From positions 1 through 64,000 of the forward strand of contig NZ_FXAZ01000005.1 of NCBI RefSeq assembly GCF_900177815.1: DNA of 64,000 nt, in the 5' to 3' direction. This DNA comes from Paenibacillus aquistagni. GTDB lineage: Bacteria > Bacillota > Bacilli > Paenibacillales > Paenibacillaceae. Positions within the stretch are counted from its first letter, which is position 1, and each line of letters starts with the position of its first letter. Under the pieces are notes generated by a model. The model ran no database searches, was not told where the DNA came from, and was given only the letters and a program-made list of their open reading frames with translations. A program made the translations under genes and the position numbers. Shown one piece after another: positions 45,627-54,997 of the stretch.

Positions 45627-46946
45627 ATGAAAAGATCAAATTGGTGGACCCAAGCGCTGCGTACAACTGCGCTTGCTGCAACTGCGTCTCTTGCATGCGC
45701 GGGAATATCGTATTTCCTTATTGATACCCTGCCACGAATAACTGTGCAGTCATCCGCGCATGGAGAATCGTCTTCCATTGCGATCGTACAGCCTGCCAAA
45801 GCCTATCCTTCCTATCGGGACTATGCCGGCTGTACTGCGCAAATGCCTTCAAAGGATATAATGCAGGCGATAAATGTGGACAAGCCGCATCGCACGCCCC
45901 CAACTCCTAGCTGCCAGCCTGACGGACAGAAAAAAGCAAGTATCGCTGCCGCAGCCATGAACAGACCAGGCGCTTATAGCACCGCTAGAACGGACGGAAA
46001 CCACAAGGAAGAGCTGCAGCATGCGATTCAGCAAGCGATACTAGCCTTATCGGAGCACGAGCCGTATACAAGTTGGATAAATGCCACGACAGATATTATG
46101 CCCCTAGGGCCAGGTACTCATGGCTGGCTAATTCGCATGCTTGATGCAGATGGACAAGCATTAGGCTATCTGATCATGCACGCGAATGAACAAGGACAGT
46201 ACAAGCTTACGGAGTATGGAGCGGGGAAAGAGCTGCCTTATGACCTTGCTGCCTTAACACAATCTCTTCAGAACAAAGGCTACCACCCGCTTCAAGTCCA
46301 GCTTGAGGCCATCTATCCCTCAACATTATTAGCTTTATGGAAGGTTAGTTCAGATGGAGCGGTGTTTTATCTGGACGCATTTACAGGCGAAGAAATACCT
46401 TATGAGGAGAAAGAGATTCATCTTGTAAAGGATAAGCCTGGCGCTCGTCTTCCGTTGACACTTTCTTCACAGACTATAGAGGCTCCTATCCAAACACGCA
46501 TGCGTGCCTTGACAAGTCCAGATGGAGTAATCGCAAATTCACAGCCTATGGCAGCAACTGCAGCCGAGATAGGCAATTGGTTCGATGTATATGAGAATCT
46601 CCAATGGATGACACTCAAGCATCAATTGGATAAAAACGCAGCAGAAGACAAATTGAATCATTGGAATCCAACTTCCAGCATGAGGCTGATCTATGTCCAT
46701 TCCCTGATGAAGGATGCCGTGCGCATTCCTTATGTCCTGCAAGGCAGGCAAATCTGGCAGCTTAACAGCAGGATCGCCAAGAATGCTCAAGCTTCTTCAT
46801 CCTTCATGGCGAATCAAGAAGAGGAGTCGAAGCAAGCTGCATATTTCGGTCTTGCCCATGAAGCAAATGCGGATATACTGCGTTGGATCATGCAGGATGA
46901 CCTGCTGCAGCAAGGAGATATCGTTCCCTATTCCGTCTCAAAGTAA
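45627..46946 (+). CDS. Membrane-anchored hypothetical protein, 439 aa
   Basis: Start ATG at 45627 behind GAGGTG. A basic N-terminus and one hydrophobic segment (about residues 9-34) act as anchor or signal; the remainder would be outside the cell. A stretch of low complexity with cysteines (about 70-110) precedes a soluble domain with GYLIMHANEQGQYKLTEYG and FYLDAFTGEEIPYEE, patterns that recall PepSY-like secreted domains. I do not recognise the family. No catalytic motif seen. Confidence 0.7.
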   Translation: MKRSNWWTQALRTTALAATASLACAGISYFLIDTLPRITVQSSAHGESSSIAIVQPAKAYPSYRDYAGCTAQMPSKDIMQAINVDKPHRTPPTPSCQPDGQKKASIAAAAMNRPGAYSTARTDGNHKEELQHAIQQAILALSEHEPYTSWINATTDIMPLGPGTHGWLIRMLDADGQALGYLIMHANEQGQYKLTEYGAGKELPYDLAALTQSLQNKGYHPLQVQLEAIYPSTLLALWKVSSDGAVFYLDAFTGEEIPYEEKEIHLVKDKPGARLPLTLSSQTIEAPIQTRMRALTSPDGVIANSQPMAATAAEIGNWFDVYENLQWMTLKHQLDKNAAEDKLNHWNPTSSMRLIYVHSLMKDAVRIPYVLQGRQIWQLNSRIAKNAQASSSFMANQEEESKQAAYFGLAHEANADILRWIMQDDLLQQGDIVPYSVSK

Positions 46947-47024
46947 CTGTAGTGCTTGTCGCAGCCACCATTGACAAAGGATTAATCTAAATGATGGAAG
47001 GTATACCAATCAATATATATGAAT

Positions 47025-47070
47025 ATAGGGCAGACGCAGTGAGATTTGCACTTCACCTCGTATGCCCTAT
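47025..47070. terminator. Hairpin between convergent genes
   Basis: ATAGGGCA (47025-47032) pairs with TGCCCTAT (47063-47070); inner GTGA...TCAC pairing. No T run, so it is a weak candidate. Confidence 0.4.
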
Positions 47071-47095
47071 TTGCCGCTCATGCTGTAAATATGAA

Positions 47096-47362
47096 TCATG
47101 TGGCAGATTTTCTCCATTTCACCTTCGATATCTTACCGGTAAATCTCGCAACGCGATTGATGATTGGCTTCGTCGTCTTCCCCATATCGCTAGCCCACAT
47201 CTTCATGCCAAATGGCATAAGACCAAACCATCGCACAAGAAACGGCTCACGGTGCCGCGCTTTGTGTTCCTTTTTGCGCTCTTGCCTTGTCTCCTTAGGC
47301 ATATCCATGTACGTTACAACACGCTGGGTAATGTACTTGATAAGATCATCGCTTTTTGCCAT
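47096..47362 (-). CDS. yqzE: YqzE family protein
   Basis: 88 aa. YITQRVVTYMDMPKETRQERK followed by WFGLMPFGMKMW matches YqzE of Bacillus, a short protein encoded near the comG operon. A basic helical N-terminal half precedes a hydrophobic segment. ATG behind GGAGGGG. Function unknown; no com genes are seen here. Confidence 0.8.
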   Translation of the reverse strand: MAKSDDLIKYITQRVVTYMDMPKETRQERKKEHKARHREPFLVRWFGLMPFGMKMWASDMGKTTKPIINRVARFTGKISKVKWRKSAT

Positions 47363-47641
47363 TTGTCACCCCTCCTTTTTTGCATTCAGACTTCCTGCTG
47401 CCACAGAACTCTTTGTGCTAACAGACATTCTTCATGCTTTTTACCAGACACGCTATCCTGTATCAGTCATACTGCACGCACAAGCTGACCCCTATTTACT
47501 GAAGAATGTCGATATTAGTGTGGGCGTAATGAGGCTTTTCTAAACGTATATCCATCATTTCCAACATGCACATGGGATGCGGGCTAGAGCAATCGCGCAT
47601 CCTACCGTTAAATGAATGATTGGATAAGAGAGGTTAACATT

Positions 47642-48355
47642 ATGTATAAATGGTTCATAATCCGCATGCTCATCATGCTTACGGTTGCTCAAGCTGCAGC
47701 AGCGTGGCCGGTCAACGCCCAAGCTCAGCCGGCTGCACCACAAGATAAGCAGCCCATCTCCCACGTGTTTACCCAACGCTTTGTCCTTATTGATGCTGGT
47801 CATGGCGGCATAGACGGAGGAACCGTACATCATGGAATCTTGGAAAAGGATATTAATCTTGCCATTGCACAGAAGCTGTATCTGCTGCTGAAAAGCAAAG
47901 GGGTGCCCGTCATTCTTAATCGTACAGGCGATTACGCGCTTAGCGATGACAATCGCTGGTCAGCAACACGCTCCAGACATCGTCGTGACCTTGCACAGCG
48001 GCGGCAGTTGAGTGAAGAGCTGCCCATTTCAATGTTTGTCAGCATTCATGTGAACTGGGCTAAAAGTCCTTCAAAGCGAGGACCTATGGTGATTCACCAA
48101 GCAGAAGGAAGAAGCCAAGCGCTCGCCTTTTTAATCCAGCAGGAGCTTGAAACATTGGCCCCGTCCCCTCATTTGCCTGATACAGGCTCGAAATATTATC
48201 TGCTTCGACGCGTCAAGCAGCCAGCAGTCATCGTCGAGACCGGATTTATCAGCAATGCTAAGGATCGAGAGCTTCTGACGAGCCGCAGAGGCCAGTCACT
48301 GATCGCAATGCGTCTATGCGATGCCATAATTCATTATCACACGCTGTACTATTGA
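47642..48355 (+). CDS. N-acetylmuramoyl-L-alanine amidase, Amidase_3 (CwlD-like)
   Basis: 237 aa with signal peptide (about residues 1-29). Zinc-binding motifs: LIDAGHGGIDGG (His), GILEKDINL (Glu), SIHVNWAK (His), and the catalytic VETGFISNAKD. It cleaves the amide between muramic acid and the stem peptide. Short size and lack of binding repeats fit CwlD, which makes muramic-lactam in spore cortex. Start chosen at 47642 behind AGAGAGG. Overlaps the next convergent gene by 7 bp. Confidence 0.9.
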   Translation: MYKWFIIRMLIMLTVAQAAAAWPVNAQAQPAAPQDKQPISHVFTQRFVLIDAGHGGIDGGTVHHGILEKDINLAIAQKLYLLLKSKGVPVILNRTGDYALSDDNRWSATRSRHRRDLAQRRQLSEELPISMFVSIHVNWAKSPSKRGPMVIHQAEGRSQALAFLIQQELETLAPSPHLPDTGSKYYLLRRVKQPAVIVETGFISNAKDRELLTSRRGQSLIAMRLCDAIIHYHTLYY

Positions 48356-49212
48356 TGCGGCAGCTTGCCTTGATAGGCAAGCTCTGAGATCCGAACAAAT
48401 TGATATGCCTTCATGGCCGTAGGGACAGTACGGTGGAGCACTGCTGCAGTCTTCTGTCCCTGATGGCCTACATGTCCAATGGTTACACAGGAGGATTGAT
48501 AAGTCATTCGCTTTAGGATTTCTTCCCACTGCTTCGTCACATGCGCTTCTGTATGCACATCATCAAGAAATACTTGATTGTATACAATCGGAACGTTTAG
48601 TTGTTCAGCTACTTCCCCTGCGACTGAACGATAATTTGTCTTGCTGTCCAGGTAATACATCCCTTTTTCTTTACATACGCGCAAAATGATGCCCATAATG
48701 TGCTTGTCACCCGTAATTTTGGAACCCATATGATTATTCATGCCCACAGCATGCGGCACTGCATCAATAGCCTCGCGAACTCTCTTCTCGATCTCTTCAT
48801 CAGATAAATTAGAGAGGATTGCACCGGGACCAAGCCAGCTTGCTCTTCCATGCTTCGGCTCCATTGGCATATGGACAATGACCTCGTGGCCCATATTATA
48901 AGCCATCTCAGCATCCTCTTTAGAGCTGGGGAGAAAAGGCATGACGGCAACGGTAATCGGTACAGGGAGCTTCATCATTTCTACAGTGCCTTTCATTCGA
49001 TTCCCAAAATCATCAATGACAATGGCGACCTTCTTATTGGAAGCTGCATCAGACGGATTCAGGGAAGATTCAGCGGCTGCTATTGGAATCCCCCAGATTA
49101 AGGTGAAGCATAGTAATAATAGACTTGAAACAAGCACTATACGTGAAGAAGTATGTATGCAATGTCTGAATGCCGTGTTATCCACTGCTTTGGATATAAA
49201 CCAGTTGTTCAT
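48349..49212 (-). CDS. Divergent polysaccharide deacetylase family protein (YibQ-like)
   Basis: 287 aa. N-terminal hydrophobic segment (about 26-47) for export. The DUF610/YibQ domain shows KVAIVIDDFGNRMKG, VAVMPFLPSSKEDA, HMPMEP, GMNNHMGSK and YLDSKTN, the NodB-like fold with metal-binding Asp and His. The enzyme role is unproven in Bacillales; a wall or spore polysaccharide target is likely. Start at 49212 is supported by GGGAGG; the longer frame is not. Confidence 0.88.
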   Translation of the reverse strand: MNNWFISKAVDNTAFRHCIHTSSRIVLVSSLLLLCFTLIWGIPIAAAESSLNPSDAASNKKVAIVIDDFGNRMKGTVEMMKLPVPITVAVMPFLPSSKEDAEMAYNMGHEVIVHMPMEPKHGRASWLGPGAILSNLSDEEIEKRVREAIDAVPHAVGMNNHMGSKITGDKHIMGIILRVCKEKGMYYLDSKTNYRSVAGEVAEQLNVPIVYNQVFLDDVHTEAHVTKQWEEILKRMTYQSSCVTIGHVGHQGQKTAAVLHRTVPTAMKAYQFVRISELAYQGKLPHQ

Positions 49213-49404
49213 CAAACCAGCCTCCCATGCATGTCTCAAAAGATAATTTGTACCTTTAGTATGCGTTGCTCTGTTAGAAACATGCGCAAATCGAAACAAT
49301 TGCGATTAATTTGAAGGCATCATCAGCTCATTAATTGACAACCTCTCTAAAAACCCCTAAGATAATAATTACGCAAAAAACCAAGAATGCAGGTGATTCA
49401 CGAT

Positions 49405-49653
49405 ATGTCCTATCAACCTATCGTTAAACATGTAGACAACAGTGACAACAATCAGGAAGTAGGCTTGAAGCAGCTTGTCGTAACCATGCATGATGGAACA
49501 CAGCTTCGATTGTTCAACAATAACGGCAAAAAAACGATCAATCGTCTGCTCACAATCCCATGCCCAATCTGCCGCAAGGATTTCTATTGCAAATGCTTTG
49601 ATCGCTTCGTTGATGTCATCGACGAGCAGGTTCCAGAAGAAAACTGGAAATAG
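49405..49653 (+). CDS. Small cysteine-rich hypothetical protein, 82 aa
   Basis: ATG at 49405 behind AGGTG. An N-terminal half of beta type (LKQLVVTMHDGTQLRLF) and a C-terminal CPIC...CKC cluster (about residues 56-67) that could bind zinc. No family recognised. A strong terminator follows about 25 bp behind the stop. Confidence 0.65.
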   Translation: MSYQPIVKHVDNSDNNQEVGLKQLVVTMHDGTQLRLFNNNGKKTINRLLTIPCPICRKDFYCKCFDRFVDVIDEQVPEENWK

Positions 49654-49677
49654 CGTTTGGCTGTCTCCAATACATAC

Positions 49678-49728
49678 GGGGCGTTCCCGCATAGCGTATA
49701 TACACTTATGCTGCGGGAGCGCCCCTTA
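49678..49728. terminator. Bidirectional terminator
   Basis: 14-bp stem GGGGCGTTCCCGCA (49678-49691) with TGCGGGAGCGCCCC (49712-49725), one G-T mismatch. Serves the small Cys-rich gene and perhaps the convergent operon. Confidence 0.75.
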
Positions 49729-49743
49729 TGTTTGTGAACCTTT

Positions 49744-50019
49744 TTATACGGCCTTCAATCTCCACATTACACTTGCGAAATCCTGAGCGGGTATTTGAAC
49801 CGGAACCCCAGCATACATCAGCTCATCCCCGCCATAAATCTGCCCTGTCTCAATGACCTCATATTGTCTTGCAGGATCAAGCCCTTGGAGGCGCACATAA
49901 GGGATTGGAGCAGCAAGCGCTATCGGTTGCAGTGAACATAGGATAGGCCCAGATAAATATGGAGTATTGTAAGATCTCCATTCAAGGTAAGCCGTTCGAT
50001 CAACCGTCAAGCTTGCCAT
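49744..50019 (-). pseudogene. C-terminal fragment of a GH36 alpha-galactosidase
   Basis: About 90 residues; VRLQGLDPARQYEV, GGDELMYAGVPV and DFASVMWRL match the extreme C-terminus of GH36 alpha-galactosidases (normally about 730 aa). The catalytic domain is absent. The frame enters from within the 3' end of the dehydrogenase gene without ribosome-binding site. An internal deletion has probably joined the end of idh to the end of the galactosidase gene. The family call rests on the C-terminal motif only. Confidence 0.7.
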
Positions 50020-51097
50020 CTTGCAATCCGACAGGAAGAGGAGCCGGCTGAGCACAGGTGCTGTCGATAACAATATGGGTGCCAGCTGAGTGGGAAGCAT
50101 GGAAAGCATGCATCGTCTCCAGCACATGATAAGCCATATGGCCGCTCGCGCGATGCGTACGGCCTGTCAGGATGGCCTTAGCCATATCGGCGGCGCCAAG
50201 TCCGCGGGCATTTTCATGATATCCGTGTGTTAACGGAACCTCTCGCCAATCGCTGTCTGCGGCTTGACGCAGCAGCACCTTGCCCCCGAAATCATTCGGA
50301 TCTGGAACCAGCAGCGTGCCTTCCGTACCATACACTTCAATTCTTGGCAGCACAGAACCTCCCGCCACATCAAAGCTTGTCAAGAGCGTCGCGATCGGCC
50401 CTGCTTCCATCTCCATGATTCCAGCCACATGAGTAGGAACTTCAACTTGGATGATCTCCCCAGCCTTCGGCTGACTCGTGATTAAGCGCTCCTGGCGCGT
50501 CATTCTTGCAGCTCCTGTTACTCGCTTCACGGGACCAAGCATCGCAACAAGAGCCGTCATATAATAGGGACCCATGTCAAACAGCGGTCCCCCGCCCTTT
50601 TTGTAGTAAAAAGCAGGATCTGGATGCCATGATTCATGGCCTCCGCTCATCATGAACGCAGTCGCGCCAACGATGGTACCAATTGCTCCATCTTGAATCA
50701 GCTTGATACAAGTTTGGAGACCGCCGCCAAGGAAAGTGTCTGGCGCTCCACCAGCATACAGCCCCTTCGCCTTCGCAAGTCGCAGAACCTGTCTGCCTTC
50801 TTCAAGTGTGACAGCGAAAGGCTTCTCTACATACACATGCTTGTTTGCTTCAAGCGCCTGCAGATTAACGGCAGCATGAGCTTGTGGAATCGTTAAGTTA
50901 ATGACAAGCTCAAGCTCAGGATCTTGCAGCATCTCCTCCACCGACAAGGCACGCACCCCATACTGCTGCGCGCGCGATACTGCTCTGGCATGATCCATAT
51001 CCGCAATAGCAGCAATCTCCATCGATTCAAACCTGCTGCCATTTTGCAAATAAATACCGCTAATATTGCCTGCTCCAACAATGCCTGCCTTGATCAT
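50000..51097 (-). CDS. Gfo/Idh/MocA-family oxidoreductase
   Basis: 365 aa. Rossmann motif GIVGAGNISGIYL at the N-terminus, the EKPF motif (VYVEKPFAV near residue 94), and FDMGPYYMTALVA. Uses NAD(P) to oxidise or reduce a sugar or cyclitol in the cytoplasm. It follows thuA by 39 bp; ThuA plus Idh pairs are common in catabolism of disaccharides (3-keto sugars). The C-terminus ends near PVGLQDG, as usual, so the gene seems whole despite the fragment behind it. Confidence 0.92.
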   Translation of the reverse strand: MIKAGIVGAGNISGIYLQNGSRFESMEIAAIADMDHARAVSRAQQYGVRALSVEEMLQDPELELVINLTIPQAHAAVNLQALEANKHVYVEKPFAVTLEEGRQVLRLAKAKGLYAGGAPDTFLGGGLQTCIKLIQDGAIGTIVGATAFMMSGGHESWHPDPAFYYKKGGGPLFDMGPYYMTALVAMLGPVKRVTGAARMTRQERLITSQPKAGEIIQVEVPTHVAGIMEMEAGPIATLLTSFDVAGGSVLPRIEVYGTEGTLLVPDPNDFGGKVLLRQAADSDWREVPLTHGYHENARGLGAADMAKAILTGRTHRASGHMAYHVLETMHAFHASHSAGTHIVIDSTCAQPAPLPVGLQDGKLDG

Positions 51098-51136
51098 GTT
51101 TACTCACCCTATTCGTAGTATGGATTAGCCAAGCCT

Positions 51137-51805
51137 TTAGAAAGTCTCTTTGCCAGAAGCACACCAACGGAATCCGCGCATCATTAGTTCCTTGATGATT
51201 GGCGTATCCAATACGGAAGCCCGATGCCCAAGCGCATTGTAATACACACGGCCCTTGCCCCACCTCTTCGTCCAGATTACCGGCATATCGACTTCGCCAT
51301 TTGCGGCATGGGGACCATGATCTGCTCTGAAGCGTGTCGTTGCCAATACCTCCACAGCAGGGTCCACATGCAGGTAATACTGTTCGGTCACGACTGTAAA
51401 GTCTCGCATACCCTCGGTAAGCGAACTGGAGGAGGAGGGAAAGTGTACGCTATACTCGACCCCGTCATTGCCAGGATGGGCAACCCAATTGCCGCCTGTC
51501 ATGAACTGCCAATCGACATTGTCGCGGAATGCATCGCACATCCCGCCATGACAGCCCGCTAGCCCAACGCCATGCTGCACAGCTGTCGATACATGTTCTA
51601 CAAGCTGTGGATCGATCTGTCCCATGGTCCAGATCGGGATAATCAAATCAAGATCCATTAATCTCTCTTGATCACGAAACGCCTCAAGCGTATGGCTTAC
51701 CTCAACTTGAACCCCATCCTCCTCAAGCCAGCTTTGAAATAACGCAGCAACCTCCTTGGGCTCATGGCCCTCCCAGCCCCCTTGTACAATTAAGGCATGT
51801 TTCAT
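51137..51805 (-). CDS. thuA: ThuA-like (trehalose utilisation) domain protein
   Basis: 222 aa with the class I glutamine amidotransferase-like fold: LIVQGGWEGHEP at the start, GLAGCHGGMCDAFRDN near residue 83 and MTGGNWVAHPG. The C-terminus has GKGRVYYNALGHR. ThuA proteins act on 3-keto sugar derivatives of disaccharides. First gene of the thuA-idh operon. The ATATCGATAACATTT site lies 34 bp upstream of the ATG. Confidence 0.88.
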   Translation of the reverse strand: MKHALIVQGGWEGHEPKEVAALFQSWLEEDGVQVEVSHTLEAFRDQERLMDLDLIIPIWTMGQIDPQLVEHVSTAVQHGVGLAGCHGGMCDAFRDNVDWQFMTGGNWVAHPGNDGVEYSVHFPSSSSSLTEGMRDFTVVTEQYYLHVDPAVEVLATTRFRADHGPHAANGEVDMPVIWTKRWGKGRVYYNALGHRASVLDTPIIKELMMRGFRWCASGKETF

Positions 51806-51838
51806 ATTTCTTCGCTCCTTTTCGATGTTGTGTGTATT

Positions 51839-51853
51839 ATATCGATAACATTT
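51839..51853. promoter_or_regulatory. Operator-like motif before thuA
   Basis: ATATCGATAACATTT, the same 15 bases as at 5133-5147 before the sulfatases. Located between promoter and start, suitable for repression. Regulator not identified. Confidence 0.45.
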
Positions 51854-51969
51854 CTTCTAAAATGATCCATCATCCATTGCTTACATAGGTTCACCATGAA
51901 CGCTAGCGATTCCTTCCAACTCGCTGCATAAAATAAACAACTTCCCCACACACAATGCCCTAGCATACA

Positions 51970-52035
51970 AAAATGCCCCTCCAGCTGGACAAGGTCGGGA
52001 AGCTTATGCTTCAACTCCTTGCTGCCGGAAGGGCA
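51970..52035 (-). terminator. Terminator of the GH18-SLH gene
   Basis: TGCCCCTCC (51974-51982) pairs with GGAAGGGCA (52027-52035) around a long loop; minus strand continues into TTTTT. Confidence 0.65.
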
Positions 52036-52081
52036 CCCTCATTTACAATGGATATTCATGCTGCATGCTGCATGTTATCTG

Positions 52082-53692
52082 CTATTTCATTAACGGATGA
52101 GCTGTCTGGAGAACTGCTGCCATCTCTGCTCTCGTTACAGCACGGGCAGGACGGAATGTCCCGTCTTCATAGCCATTCAGTACGCCTGCCTTCGCTAGTG
52201 ACAAGACAGCTCCGCTCGACCAGCGGCTCGCATGAACATCCGCAAATGGCCCGCTTACTGATGATGAAGATGTGCTCAGCTCCAATACACGAGCCAGCAT
52301 GACGGCCAGCTGCTCTCTCGTGACCGCCTCATTTGGTCGGAAGCTCCCATCTTCAAAGCCTGTCATATACCCTGCTGCCTGTACAGCCTGAATGTCATGC
52401 CATGCCCAATGACTTGAAGAAACATCGTGGAATGAGCGAAGTTCATCTTCTTGGAAAAGAAGCTCTTGTGAGCGCGCCACGACGCTTGCCGCCTGTGCTC
52501 TGGTCAATGGCTGGTTCGGAGCGAATTGCCCCTCCGCGACGCCTGTCATCCACTTCTCATGAAAGACATATTCAATCTCATCACGAGCCCAATGGCCAAT
52601 CGTATCATAGAATAAAGCCCCATTCAGCCATTGTCTGTAGTAATCCCATGTATTGCCCGATTCCTCATTAAGGCTCCAGTTGCCTGCGCCCTTCAGATCG
52701 TATTTATTCACGAGTTGAAGCTTGGCTTTAATGGAGGCTTCATTTTCATACCATACGGTATACTGTCCCGCTCCTAAGGTTACGCCATGAACAACCGGCT
52801 TGCTGTCTGAGGACGCAATGGTAAATGTCGCCTTGGCAGACTGCTGGACCGTATCATAGCTTACTTTTCCGTTGTACTTATGAACCAGCTGCTCAACAGT
52901 CTGATTCTGAATTCCAAGCCCCTTATAGCGGCCATCCGCACTCCAATACCGGCCATAGAAAGGAATGCCGAGCAGGATCTTCTCCTTCGGCACTGTCTTC
53001 AGCGCCTGCAGAATGGTCTTCTCCACCCAGGGCAGTCCTGCTACTGGACCAGGCGCACTGCCTTGATAGCTCTGATCGTACGCCATAATCATAAGATAAT
53101 CGCTTGCCTTCGCAAGCTTCTCATTATCATAGGAACCGTGCCAGCCGCTTGTCCATCCTTCCGGATTCGCAGCGACAGCTGTGGATACCTCTTTATGATC
53201 AGGAACAACAGCACGCAAGCGTCGTACGAGATCGGTATAAGCGTCCCGATCTTGTGCCGTTACATTCTCGATATCTACATTGACGCCATCCAGATTGTGC
53301 TTCTCAATCGCATTCGCCACCTGCTTCGCGAGCGCCTCGCGATTGGCAAGCGCCTTCCTCCCAAGCTCTCGGTCCCAGTGGTTGCTGAGAAATGGAACGA
53401 CCTTGACGCCTCGCTTGTGCATCTCTTCGATAAAGGCTGCATCCAGCGCTTCCGTCAACTTCAACGATCCATCAGGCTTCAAGTCAAAATAGCTTGGGGA
53501 AACCATATCCAAGCTCCCTTTGGTGGAATCTACTGCCTGCACATATTTGCTAGGAGTGCCAAAATAGAGATAGGCCATCGCAAATCGATCTGGACGCTCC
53601 TGCTGAGAGGCCATTGCAGGCAAAGTGGCAGTGCTCCATGCAAATATCGTAAGCATAATGACAACGGCTTTTATGTATCGTTTCATGCTCAT
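52082..53692 (-). CDS. Secreted GH18 glycosidase with three SLH domains
   Basis: 536 aa. Signal peptide (about 1-28); a GH18 barrel (about 33-370) with DGVNVDIENV, the DxxDxDxE active-site block whose last Glu is the proton donor. This subfamily (YaaH/YdhD-like) acts on peptidoglycan or spore cortex rather than chitin. Three S-layer homology repeats follow (about 375-536: GVAEGQFAPNQPLTRAQAA, GFEDGSFRPNEAVTREQ, GYEDGTFRPARAVTRAE), which tie the enzyme to secondary wall polymer. Own terminator behind. Confidence 0.93.
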   Translation of the reverse strand: MSMKRYIKAVVIMLTIFAWSTATLPAMASQQERPDRFAMAYLYFGTPSKYVQAVDSTKGSLDMVSPSYFDLKPDGSLKLTEALDAAFIEEMHKRGVKVVPFLSNHWDRELGRKALANREALAKQVANAIEKHNLDGVNVDIENVTAQDRDAYTDLVRRLRAVVPDHKEVSTAVAANPEGWTSGWHGSYDNEKLAKASDYLMIMAYDQSYQGSAPGPVAGLPWVEKTILQALKTVPKEKILLGIPFYGRYWSADGRYKGLGIQNQTVEQLVHKYNGKVSYDTVQQSAKATFTIASSDSKPVVHGVTLGAGQYTVWYENEASIKAKLQLVNKYDLKGAGNWSLNEESGNTWDYYRQWLNGALFYDTIGHWARDEIEYVFHEKWMTGVAEGQFAPNQPLTRAQAASVVARSQELLFQEDELRSFHDVSSSHWAWHDIQAVQAAGYMTGFEDGSFRPNEAVTREQLAVMLARVLELSTSSSSVSGPFADVHASRWSSGAVLSLAKAGVLNGYEDGTFRPARAVTRAEMAAVLQTAHPLMK

Positions 53693-54047
53693 TCTATGAA
53701 TCTCCTCCTTGCACTTTCATAGATTCATCTTGACATGAGCAAAAGTTTAGGAACAAGATCTAAATATTGGCATTTTCATTAGCAAAATGTAAGGAACTTG
53801 GGGAAAAGCGGTATGAGCAGTAGCATTCAACCACTTCACAGAGGAAATATGAGAAATAAATGAGAAAGGAAAGCCTTGACAAGAACAACAACATTGAGCT
53901 GAGTTAAGCGGCAATAAGCAGGTTCTCACTGCTCAGATATGCGAAAAGGCCGTCCTTCACACGATCGAAAATCCCTTCGATCCATGCACAGAACAGCCTC
54001 TTATGTAAAAGGGTATAAAAGAATATCGTCCTCAATCGATAGCAGCG
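53693..54047. other. Intergenic region, no gene seen
   Basis: About 350 bases between two secreted-protein genes on the minus strand. Open frames here lack starts and ribosome-binding sites. It should contain the promoter of the GH18 gene, which I could not place. Confidence 0.4.
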
Positions 54048-54596
54048 CTATTTATTCATGGCGAGCAGCTGCTGCTTCTCTTTGTTCAAGCTCTCATTTT
54101 CTTTCTCAATATCCGCATTCTCTGCCTTTGCTGCCTTCACAAACGCGAGATGATATTTGTAATCCTTGTCACTTTGCAGGCCGGTCTGATCACTTCCATA
54201 TTTCGCGCGAAGCTCACCGAGCTTCTTCTCACTTTCGCCGATGCTTTGGCTGTTGGATTTCATCTTTTCCTTGTTCGCCTGCAATCTAGCATTAATCTCT
54301 TCTATGCGCGTCAGATTGGAAGTGTTTGAACTATTGTCGCCTGCGTTCTTGCGATTGAGCTTAACGGTACCCGATTCATAGTTTACTTGAAGGCCCGTGA
54401 TCTCGCCGACTTTGCGGACAGGAGCATACGTTACCCCATCAATGATAATCGCATCCGTGTTAACCTTCGTATCTCCAACATAAAGGCTGACGATTCTCTC
54501 AACCTTCTTGCCGACCAGTGAGCTGCCTGAAGCCCATACAGCCGTCCCCCCTCCAAGCACAGCTGCACACAAACCTACTATGATCCACTTTTTCAT
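54048..54596 (-). CDS. Secreted protein with copper-amine-oxidase-N-like (stalk) domain
   Basis: 182 aa. Signal peptide (about 1-23); residues 38-82 (LYVGDTKVNTDAIIIDGVTYAPVR) match the stalk/copper amine oxidase N-terminal repeat that many Paenibacillus surface proteins carry. The rest (about 95-182) is an acidic coiled coil. Start at 54596 behind GAGGAG. Probably a surface or spore-coat binding protein; no enzyme motif. Confidence 0.82.
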   Translation of the reverse strand: MKKWIIVGLCAAVLGGGTAVWASGSSLVGKKVERIVSLYVGDTKVNTDAIIIDGVTYAPVRKVGEITGLQVNYESGTVKLNRKNAGDNSSNTSNLTRIEEINARLQANKEKMKSNSQSIGESEKKLGELRAKYGSDQTGLQSDKDYKYHLAFVKAAKAENADIEKENESLNKEKQQLLAMNK

Positions 54597-54997
54597 GATG
54601 CATACACTCCTCTCTATTGTTCGGTTGATTGAAGACATAATGATTCAAAACACATGATCAGCAGCTTCGGCAGTTGTCTTGCATCCGGTATGTTCGTATC
54701 CTGCCTTAATAGGTTATTAACCAATACGTACGGATCTAATTATGGTTGATTATACCGTTAATTGTATCACGGTGCTTGTCAATTTCGTAAACTTTGTCGA
54801 AGTTTGCAGCGATTGGGATCATGCTGATCGCAGCGAGAGGCCTTTTTTGAGTAAATGATGTCCGGTTTTGAATAAAGAATTGATTAACCGCTTCCTATAT
54901 GCTGAGAGGAAGGCAACCTGTAGTTTATAGCATTTATTAGGCGTGTTCCACGATAACGATCATTTCAACTTATATACCTCCAAAGGAGACATGTTGT
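54597..54997. other. Divergent promoter region
   Basis: 400 bases between the stalk-domain gene and the isomerase gene. ACGATAACGATCATT (about 54951-54965) is a partial match to the CGATAACATTT motif seen elsewhere and may be a related operator. No RNA structure recognised. Confidence 0.35.

Noticed and set aside
46991-47543. Two plus frames of about 165 codons
   Set aside because: They are antisense to yqzE, which has a better ribosome-binding site and family match.
52825-53722. Long plus frame (280 codons) opposite the GH18 gene
   Set aside because: Shadow of the GH18-SLH gene, which has clear motifs and signal peptide.
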